Below are positions 17,548 to 24,571 of a stretch of DNA of 64,000 bases, piece by piece. The notes below the pieces were generated by a model, which saw nothing but the letters and a program-made list of their open reading frames with translations, made no database searches and was not told where the DNA came from. The DNA is from Mycobacterium sp. WUMAC-067. Its GTDB lineage: Bacteria; Actinomycetota; Actinomycetes; Mycobacteriales; Mycobacteriaceae. The DNA lies in assembly GCF_020217485.1 (NCBI RefSeq), contig NZ_JAEKMI010000027.1, positions 1 to 64,000 on the forward strand, in the 5' to 3' direction. Each line of letters opens with the position of its first letter. Within the stretch, counting starts at the first letter, position 1. The position numbers and the translations under genes are program-made.

Positions 17548-18067
17548 TCAACAGGGCGTAGAGGCCCAGCAAGAAGAACACCGCGCTGTTCATCGGATTG
17601 ACGTGCCGATCGGTCTCACCGCGTTCCTGCGCCAGCGCGATTTCCTGAGCCACCAAGACGATCAACGGGTGATCTCGGCCGTCCTCGGTCTGCGGGCGGG
17701 TTTGGGAGAAGTGCAGCGCGAGAAAGTCATTGAAGAGCCGATCGCCCAGCCGACGTTCCAGCCCGACCACCAGGCGGACCGCCTCATTCAAAGCGGAAGC
17801 AAGGTCGTGCTTGGACTTCAGGAATTGGGCGAACTGCTTCGCTATGCGATCCTCTTCGCGGCGCTCGAGCTCCAGCAGCACGTGCTCCTTGGTGGGGAAG
17901 TGGAAGAAGAAGGTCCCGTGCGCGACTCCTGCGGCGGCCACGATGGCACTGACATCGGCCTCGGCCATGCCGGCGCGGGCGAACTCCGCGATCGCGGCGC
18001 CCATCAATCGCTCCCTCGTCTGCAGGCGCTTTGCTTCTCGTGCCGACAGCCGATCCGTCACAGCCAT
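17468..18067 (-). CDS. TetR-family transcriptional regulator (probable island repressor)
   Basis: A 199-aa TetR regulator. The N-terminal DNA-binding domain has RLMGAAIAEFARAGMAEADVSAIVAAAG followed by THGTFFFHFPTKEHVL-like recognition-helix sequence (GVAHGTFFFHFPTKE). The ligand-binding C-terminal half is helical and hydrophobic, ending LLEDFVARTLRSLKP. ATG at 18067 is chosen for its GTGAGGAAAG ribosome site and because the HTH then starts at the usual distance; the frame is open for 29 more codons upstream. It is divergent from the SDR at 18277. The operator TTGAC-N4-GTCAG lies between them, and two copies of the core control the neighbouring promoters, so I infer it represses the whole island and itself. 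Confidence 0.9.
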   Translation of the reverse strand: MAVTDRLSAREAKRLQTRERLMGAAIAEFARAGMAEADVSAIVAAAGVAHGTFFFHFPTKEHVLLELERREEDRIAKQFAQFLKSKHDLASALNEAVRLVVGLERRLGDRLFNDFLALHFSQTRPQTEDGRDHPLIVLVAQEIALAQERGETDRHVNPMNSAVFFLLGLYALLITTNHWPTGHTLLEDFVARTLRSLKP

Positions 18068-18210
18068 TTCTTTCCTCACGGTTGACCCGACTCGTGCGAG
18101 AGTTGCGGGGCTCAACGGCTCATTATGCCGTGTCCGCACCAGAAAGGCTTGCATAACTTGATCATTCTCAGATAATCGGCGGCGTTACCGACGTCGATTG
18201 CGCAGATTCG

Positions 18211-18239
18211 TTGACTTTAGTCAGCTTGGTTCCTAGATT
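18211..18239 (+). promoter_or_regulatory. Promoter with third operator copy, upstream of SDR 18277
   Basis: TTGACT (18211-18216) and TAGATT (18234-18239) are exactly 17 bases apart, a strong SigA-like promoter. The operator TTGAC-TTTA-GTCAG (18211-18224) includes the -35 itself and differs from the other two sites by one base. A regulator bound here would compete with RNA polymerase. The site is also in the upstream region of the divergent TetR gene. Confidence 0.72.
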
Positions 18240-18276
18240 GAACGGCGCACACCACGCGCGATCGAAGGAGCTCGGC

Positions 18277-19065
18277 ATGGCGTTGGAACAGTTCCAGCTT
18301 GATGGGCAGGTCGCGATCGTGACGGGCGCCGGGAAGGGTGTCGGGGCGGGCATTGCCCGGGTCTTGGCGGAGGCCGGCGCCACCGTTGTCGGGACCGCAC
18401 GCACCGAGGCGGATATCGTTGGCACGATCGAGGGTATCGAGGCCTCCGGCGGCAAGGGGTTGGCGCTCGTGGCGGACGCGATGAGTCGTGCCGACGGAGA
18501 GCGCGTCGTGAACACGGCCATGGAGCGGTTCGGGCGCATCGACATTCTCGTCAACAATGTCGGCGGCTCCACCTATGCGCGGTTTTTGGACATCACCGAC
18601 GAAGACTTCCGGCACACCTTCGACTGGTGTGTGACATCCGCGTTCATCATGAGTCAACTCGTCGCTCCGCACATGCTCGGGGCGGGGCGCGGATCCATCG
18701 TCAACATCTCGTCTGGGTCTGCCCGGTTCGGCATCCGTGCCTTGACGGCCTACTGCGTCGCGAAGGGCGGTCTCGAGGCGCTCACCCGCGCCATGGCACA
18801 GGAACTCGCGCCGAAGATCCGCGTCAACGCGATTGCGTTGGGTTCGTTCGCCACCGATGGTCTACGGGGCAGCCTGGACTTGATGCCCGGGTCGCTCGAG
18901 AAAATGCAGGAGGCCACGCCGCTGCATCGGCTCGGTGACGTCGAGGATCTCGGACGGCTGACGGTCTACCTGTGCACGCGCGACTGCTACGCGACCAACG
19001 CGATCTTCCACGTCGATGGCGGCATCGACTCGAACAACTCGCCGCTGCCAATCCCCGATTACTGA
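18277..19065 (+). CDS. Short-chain dehydrogenase/reductase
   Basis: A 262-aa classical SDR. TGAGKGVGAG forms the coenzyme loop, NNVGG replaces the usual NNAG, a serine lies in NISSGSAR, and the catalytic pair is YCVAK. ATG at 18277 has GAAGGAG six bases upstream; the open frame further upstream runs through the promoter and is not used. It is the first gene of a plus-strand unit with the DapB-like dehydrogenase and a mycofactocin-type SDR. It probably acts on an alcohol or ketone intermediate and is controlled by the operator at 18211. Confidence 0.92.
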   Translation: MALEQFQLDGQVAIVTGAGKGVGAGIARVLAEAGATVVGTARTEADIVGTIEGIEASGGKGLALVADAMSRADGERVVNTAMERFGRIDILVNNVGGSTYARFLDITDEDFRHTFDWCVTSAFIMSQLVAPHMLGAGRGSIVNISSGSARFGIRALTAYCVAKGGLEALTRAMAQELAPKIRVNAIALGSFATDGLRGSLDLMPGSLEKMQEATPLHRLGDVEDLGRLTVYLCTRDCYATNAIFHVDGGIDSNNSPLPIPDY

Positions 19066-19127
19066 CCTGGACCGCGATTCAACGCGTCATGATGGGTCAT
19101 CGCCCACGGTCGGAAGGATGAGGGTAA

Positions 19128-20210
19128 GTGCGCAGAGTCATACAGTTCTCCACCGGAAACGTGGGCCGGCATTCGTTGCGGGCCATCATCGGCCGACCGG
19201 ATCTGGAACTGGTCGGCGTGCACGCCGCCAGCGCCGACAAGATCGGCAAGGACGCGGCGCAGCTCTGCGGGCTGGACGAGCCGACCGGCATCATCGCGAC
19301 CGACGATATCGACGCGCTGCTCAATCTTGGCGCCGATTGCGTGGTCTACACCTCGCAGGGTGAGACGCGGCCCATGGAAGCCATCGAACAGATGGCCCAG
19401 TTCCTCGCGGCGGGCATCAACGTCGTTGGCACGTCGATGGTCTGGCTGGTGACGCCCCGCCATGCCGACGACTGGTTGCGAGAGCCGTTGGAGCGCGCGT
19501 GCGCTGCCGGGAACGCCTCGCTCTACGTCAACGGCATCGATCCCGGCTTCTCCGGCGATACGCTGGTGCATTCGGCGGCCAGCCTGACCACGCGGATCTC
19601 GTCGATCACCGTGCAGGAGATCTTCGACTACGGCAACTACGACGATGCCGAGTTCACAGGTGCGGCAATGGGATTCGGAACCACGCCGGACGACGATTCA
19701 CCGATGATGTTTCTGCCCGGGGTGATCGTGGCGATGTGGGGAGGTCAGGTCCGCAGTCTGGCCGACCATCTCGACATCAAGCTCGACGACGTGCGCCAGC
19801 GCTGCGAACCGTGGTATACGCCAGAACGCATCGAGTGCACGATGATGACGGTGGAGCCGGGGCAGATGGCCGCGGTCCGGTTCGCCACCGAGGGCGTGCG
19901 CGACGGTGAACCGGTCATCACCCTCGAGCATGTCACCAGGCTCACGCCGGCCGCCGCGCCCGACTGGGAGTTCCCGCCCGAGGGCCACACCGGGGTGCAC
20001 CGCGTCGTCGTGGAGGGCGAACCGCGCGTGGAAATCAATACCCACGTCTCCCATCCGGTGCTGGATTCCACTGACGCAGGCTGCATTTCGACGGCGGGCC
20101 GGGCGGTCAACGCGATCGACTGGGTGTGCAACGCGCCCCCGGGGCTGATCGGTGTCGAAGGCATCCCGCTCTCGGCGACGATGCGCGGGTTGATGTGGAA
20201 CGAGCACTGA
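19128..20210 (+). CDS. DapB-like NAD(P)-dependent dehydrogenase
   Basis: A 360-aa intact member of the DapB-like family, the third in the island. Residues 1-20 (RRVIQFSTGNVGRHSLRAII) form the first Rossmann strand and glycine loop. NVVGTSMVWL and NGIDPGFSGDTL are family blocks also seen in the paralogues at 10693 and 16654. The start is GTG with GGATGAGGG upstream. It lies 62 bases after the SDR gene and one base before the start of the next SDR, so the three are probably one transcript. Full length here shows what the copy at 16654 has lost. Confidence 0.88.
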   Translation: MRRVIQFSTGNVGRHSLRAIIGRPDLELVGVHAASADKIGKDAAQLCGLDEPTGIIATDDIDALLNLGADCVVYTSQGETRPMEAIEQMAQFLAAGINVVGTSMVWLVTPRHADDWLREPLERACAAGNASLYVNGIDPGFSGDTLVHSAASLTTRISSITVQEIFDYGNYDDAEFTGAAMGFGTTPDDDSPMMFLPGVIVAMWGGQVRSLADHLDIKLDDVRQRCEPWYTPERIECTMMTVEPGQMAAVRFATEGVRDGEPVITLEHVTRLTPAAAPDWEFPPEGHTGVHRVVVEGEPRVEINTHVSHPVLDSTDAGCISTAGRAVNAIDWVCNAPPGLIGVEGIPLSATMRGLMWNEH

Positions 20211-20211
20211 A

Positions 20212-21030
20212 CTGACCACCCCGGCTCCAGGACGCGTCGCCGGTAAACGCATTCTGATCACCGGCGCCGCCCGCGGTATGGGCCGCGGCCATGCGTTGCG
20301 GCTCGCCGAGGAAGGCGCGGACCTCATCATGCTGGACATCTGCGAATCGTTGCCGCAGATCGAATACCCCTTGGCCACAAGGCAGGAGCTTGACGAAACG
20401 ACAGAGATGGTGCGCAAACTCGGCCGTCGCTGTATGAGCTACGTCGTGGATGTCCGTAACGACGAACAATTGCGCGAGGCGGTCGACGACGGCGTCGCGG
20501 CACTGGGCGGCCTGGACGGCGCGGTCGCCAACGCCGGCGTGTTGACGGTGGCGCCGTGGGACAAGACGACTGCCGATCAGTGGCGCACGGTGGTAGACGT
20601 CAACCTGATCGGGGTGTGGAACACCTGCGCGGCCGCGATACCGCACCTGCTCGAGCAGGGCGGAGGCAGCCTGGTCAACATCAGCTCGGCCGGCGCCCTC
20701 AAGGGCTTTCCGCTGCAGACGCCCTACACGGCGGCCAAACACGGCGTCGTCGGCTTGACCCTGGCCTTGGCGAACGAACTCGCGGCACAGAACGTGCGCG
20801 TCAACACCGTGCTTCCCACGGGCGTCCCCACCGGAATGGTCCCCGCATCGTTCGGGCCTCTCCTGGGCGAGCAGCGGTCCGATCTGATCCCCATCTTCGT
20901 CAACGCGATGCCCACGCCCGCCGTCGAACCCGCCGACGTGAGCAGCGCGGTCCTGTTCCTGCTCTCGGACGAGTCCAGATACGTGACGGGTCTGCAGTTC
21001 AAGGTCGACGCGGGCGTGACCATCAACTGA
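20212..21030 (+). CDS. Mycofactocin-coupled-type SDR, probable CTG start
   Basis: A 272-aa SDR when read from CTG at 20212. The coenzyme loop is TGAARGMGRGHA, and the extra segment after strand 3 (YPLATRQELDETTEMV) is the mark of the mycofactocin-coupled SDR group, whose NAD is not exchangeable and is recycled by mycofactocin. NAGVL and YTAAK are the core and catalytic motifs. The first ATG (20278) falls after most of the first Rossmann strand and would delete it. Between the in-frame stop at 20191 and that ATG there is no ATG, GTG or TTG, so CTG at 20212, directly after the preceding stop, is the likely start. No mycofactocin genes are in the window. Confidence 0.82.
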   Translation: MTTPAPGRVAGKRILITGAARGMGRGHALRLAEEGADLIMLDICESLPQIEYPLATRQELDETTEMVRKLGRRCMSYVVDVRNDEQLREAVDDGVAALGGLDGAVANAGVLTVAPWDKTTADQWRTVVDVNLIGVWNTCAAAIPHLLEQGGGSLVNISSAGALKGFPLQTPYTAAKHGVVGLTLALANELAAQNVRVNTVLPTGVPTGMVPASFGPLLGEQRSDLIPIFVNAMPTPAVEPADVSSAVLFLLSDESRYVTGLQFKVDAGVTIN

Positions 21031-21141
21031 AGCGAAACTCGCCCGATGCGGATTTGCCCGGCGGCCCACAAAGTTTGCGTGTTCGTGCTGCGTCGCGCCG
21101 GGGTAAGGGATACAAATAGCTGACCGCAACAAGGAGGGCTC

Positions 21142-21762
21142 ATGACCAACGTCCGGACGTCCGCGGTCGGTCTGGCGGCCACCGCGGTGCTGCTCAGCGC
21201 TGCAACGGCGGGCTGCGGCGAGGACAAGAGTTCGACGGCGCCATCGGGCTCGACGTCGTCATCGAGTTCGGCCATGTCGTCGAGCCCGTCGCTGTCACCG
21301 GGGGCGCCGGCGGACTACAGCTCGTTGCTTATCAAGCCCGCCGACGTCGGCCCCCGCGCCACCGCTGACGGGCCGCCCAGTCAGAATCCGGGCGGCATCG
21401 TCGGCGTCGGGCAGGTCTTCAAGAACCCCGACGGCAAGCGCACCATCGTCGACACGGTCGCCGTCTTTCCCGATGCGGCGACGGCCGACCAGACGGCGGC
21501 GAATATGCGGGACGTCGTCGGCAAAAAGGTCAACGGGCAGCAGCAGCCCATCGATGTCGGCTCCAACGGGTTCATGGTGATCGGGCAGAGCAGCGACCCG
21601 GCCAACCCGATGGAGATCTCCGAGGCGGTATTCGTCGAGGGCAGGGCCATGGTCGACCTGGAATCCGACTGTGTCATAGGCAATCCCACGCCGGCCGACA
21701 TCCTGCTTGATCTCGCTCGCAAACAGGACGCTGCGGTCAAGGCGGGCCTGCCGGCTAATTGA
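21142..21762 (+). CDS. Lipoprotein of unknown function
   Basis: A 206-aa secreted lipoprotein. The signal peptide ends in a lipobox (ATAGC, Cys near residue 29). A long serine- and threonine-rich linker follows (about 34-58), then a globular domain with YSSLLIKPADVG at its start, a pattern common in mycobacterial lipoproteins of unknown role. ATG at 21142 has AAGGAGG seven bases upstream. It is 111 bases after the SDR gene and convergent with the TetR gene at 21775, only 12 bases away. Its link to the island pathway is positional only. Confidence 0.85.
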   Translation: MTNVRTSAVGLAATAVLLSAATAGCGEDKSSTAPSGSTSSSSSAMSSSPSLSPGAPADYSSLLIKPADVGPRATADGPPSQNPGGIVGVGQVFKNPDGKRTIVDTVAVFPDAATADQTAANMRDVVGKKVNGQQQPIDVGSNGFMVIGQSSDPANPMEISEAVFVEGRAMVDLESDCVIGNPTPADILLDLARKQDAAVKAGLPAN

Positions 21763-21774
21763 TCGGGCGGTCTT

Positions 21775-22404
21775 TCAGAGTGGCCAGCCGTCCGGCTGCA
21801 GCGTGTAGCGCAGTTCGGCCGCCGGGGGCAATGGCCGTCGCTCATCGACCGATATCGCGTCGACAACAAGGGCGACGTAGCGTCGCCAGCCGTCGCTGTG
21901 CGAATCCATCGTCGAGAGCACGCTGAAGAGCATCGCTATCAGGCGAGGCAGGTCGTCGCTGACCAGATCCGCGCGGATCCTGCCGAGCCGCTGGCCTTCG
22001 CGGGCAAGCTCGGCGAGCGCGGCGTTGAGCGGCACCGAGATGTCGGACGTGAGGGACCCGGCCCGGCGTGCGGCGGCCAGCAGGCTGTGTTCGCGGGCGC
22101 CGAGCGCGATCGCCGCTTCGATCAGTTGGGTCAGGCCGCGTAGCGGATCCTTTGCGCGGCGGGCGCGGTCGATCACCGGGGTGAGATCCTCGGCGATGCT
22201 CTGTTCCAGCGCCGCCAGGACGAGGTCCGCCTTGCCGGGGAACCGGCGGTAGAGGGTTCGTTCGCCGACGCCGGCGCGGCGGGCGACCGCCTCCACCGGA
22301 GCGTCCGGGCCCAACTCGCCGTAAACCTCGCGCGCCGCGCGCAGTATGCGCTCGACGTTGCGCGCCGCGTCCGCCCGCAACGGCCGGTCTTCCACCGCGG
22401 TCAT
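21775..22404 (-). CDS. TetR-family transcriptional regulator
   Basis: A 209-aa TetR protein. The HTH is clear: VERILRAAREVYGELG, then VEAVARRAGVGERTLYRRFPGKADLV. The C-terminal ligand domain has GLTQLIEAAIALG and a tail ending LQPDGWPL. It is divergent from the P450 gene at 22497 with 92 bases between them, which contain a strong promoter and two TAACTGAC direct repeats. I infer it represses the P450 gene and itself. Its operator seems different from the CTGAC-N4-GTCAG of the first regulator, although both contain CTGAC. Confidence 0.9.
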   Translation of the reverse strand: MTAVEDRPLRADAARNVERILRAAREVYGELGPDAPVEAVARRAGVGERTLYRRFPGKADLVLAALEQSIAEDLTPVIDRARRAKDPLRGLTQLIEAAIALGAREHSLLAAARRAGSLTSDISVPLNAALAELAREGQRLGRIRADLVSDDLPRLIAMLFSVLSTMDSHSDGWRRYVALVVDAISVDERRPLPPAAELRYTLQPDGWPL

Positions 22405-22414
22405 TGTGACAGCG

Positions 22415-22475
22415 TAACTGACGGTTGACTACCGACAGCCGTCGCTTTACGCTCTACAACTGGCAGATAACTGAC
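22415..22475 (+). promoter_or_regulatory. Promoter of P450 22497 with flanking TAACTGAC repeats
   Basis: TTGACT (22425-22430) and TACGCT (22448-22453) are 17 bases apart and point toward the P450. The octamer TAACTGAC occurs just before the -35 (22415-22422) and again just after the -10 (22468-22475), on the same strand. Two identical octamers bracketing one promoter look like regulator half-sites, most likely for the divergent TetR protein. Confidence 0.6.
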
Positions 22476-22496
22476 ATTTAATGGGAAACGCGGCTT

Positions 22497-23720
22497 ATGT
22501 CAATATCTTTCGAGACGTCCGACTCCTGCTCCGATGCGGATCTGCCGGCACTGCCGATACCGCGTCCCGCGCGGTGCCCGCTCGCAACGCCGGTAGAGTT
22601 CGCGAGTTGGCGGGAAGAGCCCGGTTTACGACAGGCGATGTTCCACGGCAATCCGGTCTGGGTGGTGAGCCGCTACTCCGACATCAGGGCGGCGCTGGTT
22701 GATCCGCGGCTGTCCGCGAAGACCATTCCGGACGCCATCATGCCCACGGACGCCGACAACAAGGTCGTGGTGATGTTCGCGCGCACCGACGATCCCGAAC
22801 ATCATCGGATCCGACGGATGATGACCGGCAATTTCACCTTCAGGCGTTGCGAATCGATGCGGCCGCAGATCCAGGAGACGGTCGACCACTTTCTCGACGA
22901 GATGATCGCCGTGGGGCCCCCTGCAGATCTGGTGCGTGAATTCGCCTTGCCGGTGCCATCATTGGTAATCGCGCTGTTGCTGGGAGTGCCGCCCGAAGAC
23001 CTCGAGCTCTTCCAGCGCAACACCACCGCCGGGCTCGACCAGAAGACGTCCGAGGCGGAAAAGGGGCAGGCCTTCGGGGCAATGTACGCCTACATCCAGG
23101 ATTTGGTGCAACGCAAGGAGCGCGAACCCGGCGACGATCTGATCAGCCGCATGATCACCGAGTACGTCGCGACGGGCCAACTCGACCACGCGACGGCGGC
23201 GATGAACAGTGTGATCATGATGCAGGCCGGCCACGAGACCACCGCCAACATGATCTCGCTGGGAACGGTTGCGCTGCTACAGCATCCGAACGCCTTCGCG
23301 CGATTGGGCCACACCGACGATCCCGCCCTCATTGCGAACACCGTCGAAGAGCTGATGCGCTATCTGAGCATCGTGCACAGCCAGGTCGACCGCGTGGCGA
23401 CCGAAGATCTCGTGATCGGCGGCCAATTGATCAGGGCGGGGGAGTTCGTGATGATGAACCTGCCCGCCGGGAACTGGGACACCGAATTCGTCGACGATCC
23501 AGAGAGCTTCGACATCGATCGAAACACGCGCGGGCACTTGGGTTTCGGCTACGGCGTGCACCAGTGCATCGGGGCCAACCTGGCACGAGTCGAGATGCAG
23601 GTCGCGTTCGCCACCCTCGCGCGGCGGCTGCCCGGGCTGAAACTGGCGGTCCCGCCGGAGGAGTTGCGTTTCAAGGACGCCGACATCTACGGCATGAAGG
23701 AGCTCCCGGTCACCTGGTGA
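22497..23720 (+). CDS. Cytochrome P450
   Basis: A 407-aa P450. Motifs are complete: QAGHETTANM in the I helix, ExxR in ELMRYL, and FGYGVHQCIG at the heme cysteine. The N-terminus (PIPRPARCPLATPVEF) resembles bacterial P450s of the CYP105/CYP107 type, but subfamily is not assigned. ATG at 22497 has only a weak ribosome site (GGGAAA). It is the last gene of the accessory island on the right, convergent with lppI. No ferredoxin gene is adjacent. It is not a close copy of the P450 at 7862. Confidence 0.93.
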   Translation: MSISFETSDSCSDADLPALPIPRPARCPLATPVEFASWREEPGLRQAMFHGNPVWVVSRYSDIRAALVDPRLSAKTIPDAIMPTDADNKVVVMFARTDDPEHHRIRRMMTGNFTFRRCESMRPQIQETVDHFLDEMIAVGPPADLVREFALPVPSLVIALLLGVPPEDLELFQRNTTAGLDQKTSEAEKGQAFGAMYAYIQDLVQRKEREPGDDLISRMITEYVATGQLDHATAAMNSVIMMQAGHETTANMISLGTVALLQHPNAFARLGHTDDPALIANTVEELMRYLSIVHSQVDRVATEDLVIGGQLIRAGEFVMMNLPAGNWDTEFVDDPESFDIDRNTRGHLGFGYGVHQCIGANLARVEMQVAFATLARRLPGLKLAVPPEELRFKDADIYGMKELPVTW

Positions 23721-23750
23721 TCACCACCACCGCGTCGCACACCACCACCG

Positions 23751-23800
23751 CCCAGCGTGGAGTTGTTGGCGCGAATTTCACGCAACAAGTCGACGCTGGG
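23751..23800. terminator. Long imperfect hairpin between convergent genes
   Basis: CCCAGCGT (23751-23758) pairs with ACGCTGGG (23793-23800). Inside, TTGTTG on the left pairs with CAACAA on the right with few mismatches, giving a stem of about 17 bp and a short AT-rich loop (GAATTT). It lies between the P450 stop and the lppI stop, where a bidirectional terminator is expected, but has no T tract. It may instead be a dispersed mycobacterial palindromic repeat. Confidence 0.55.
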
Positions 23801-23811
23801 CAGCGAAAGCC

Positions 23812-24492
23812 TCAGCAGCTGAACGCCGCGCCGACCCCGTCGGGCGGTGGCACCGACTTCAGGCAGCCGAAGGGCTGAATGCCGGCGGGCGCCAGACGCG
23901 CCGCCGACTGATGCGCGTAGTTCACGCAATACAGGCCCGCCTGGTCGGCGCGGCACCGATAGTCACCGAACGACAGCGAATCCCCACTCGGCAGTTCCGG
24001 TCCGTTGCCGTTGACGAACGGACCGGGGTCGGCCCGTGCGGCTCCCACCTGCAGGCGCACCCCGTCGAAAGTGACCCAACCGCCCTGCCATTCGCCATAG
24101 GCGGTCGCGGGCGCCGGCGCCGGAGCGGTCAGGTTCACCAGGCAATTCAGCGCGCCGCCGGTGTGTGGGGCATCCGTCATGCAGGAGACTTTGCCGCCCG
24201 CTCCCGCCAGGGCGATGTCGCCGCCCAGGGGTGTGGCCACACCGTCGCGGGTGGCCGTGTGATAGCGAGCCGGATCGGCGGGGTGGGCCGCCTCTATCCA
24301 CGCGATGACGTCGGAGACCGCGGCGCCGGCGGCCGGCGCCGCGGCCGCTCCCGGCGTCTTGCTTTCCGACGGGCCGGCGGCGGCCCCCGCGGATGTCGGG
24401 GTGGTGCTAGGCGTCGACTCCGAGTGGCCGCCCGTGGTGTGTGAGCACCCGGCGACCAGTAACGACGCGGCGATCATCGCAGCTATCCGCAT
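23812..24492 (-). CDS. lppI: Lipoprotein LppI homologue
   Basis: A 226-aa exported lipoprotein. The signal peptide MRIAAMIAASLLVAGC carries a lipobox (LVAGC, Cys16). A low-complexity Ser/Thr/Pro/Ala linker of about 45 residues follows, then a domain with paired cysteines (VSCMTD, LNCLV, YRCRAD, LYCVNY, FGCLKS and a terminal Cys) that probably form disulfides. The ending KSVPPPDG-x-FSC and the position beside lipT fit Rv2046 (lppI) as I recall it. Function is unknown. In M. tuberculosis lppI is also beside the Rv2047c gene; here about 16 kb separates them. Confidence 0.85.
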   Translation of the reverse strand: MRIAAMIAASLLVAGCSHTTGGHSESTPSTTPTSAGAAAGPSESKTPGAAAAPAAGAAVSDVIAWIEAAHPADPARYHTATRDGVATPLGGDIALAGAGGKVSCMTDAPHTGGALNCLVNLTAPAPAPATAYGEWQGGWVTFDGVRLQVGAARADPGPFVNGNGPELPSGDSLSFGDYRCRADQAGLYCVNYAHQSAARLAPAGIQPFGCLKSVPPPDGVGAAFSC

Positions 24493-24571
24493 GCAGTCAG
24501 GCTAACCGCCGCGCCGGCCAATTAAGGCGCTGCGCGCGCGTTAACGCCGTCATGTCGGTTACCGTCGGGTT

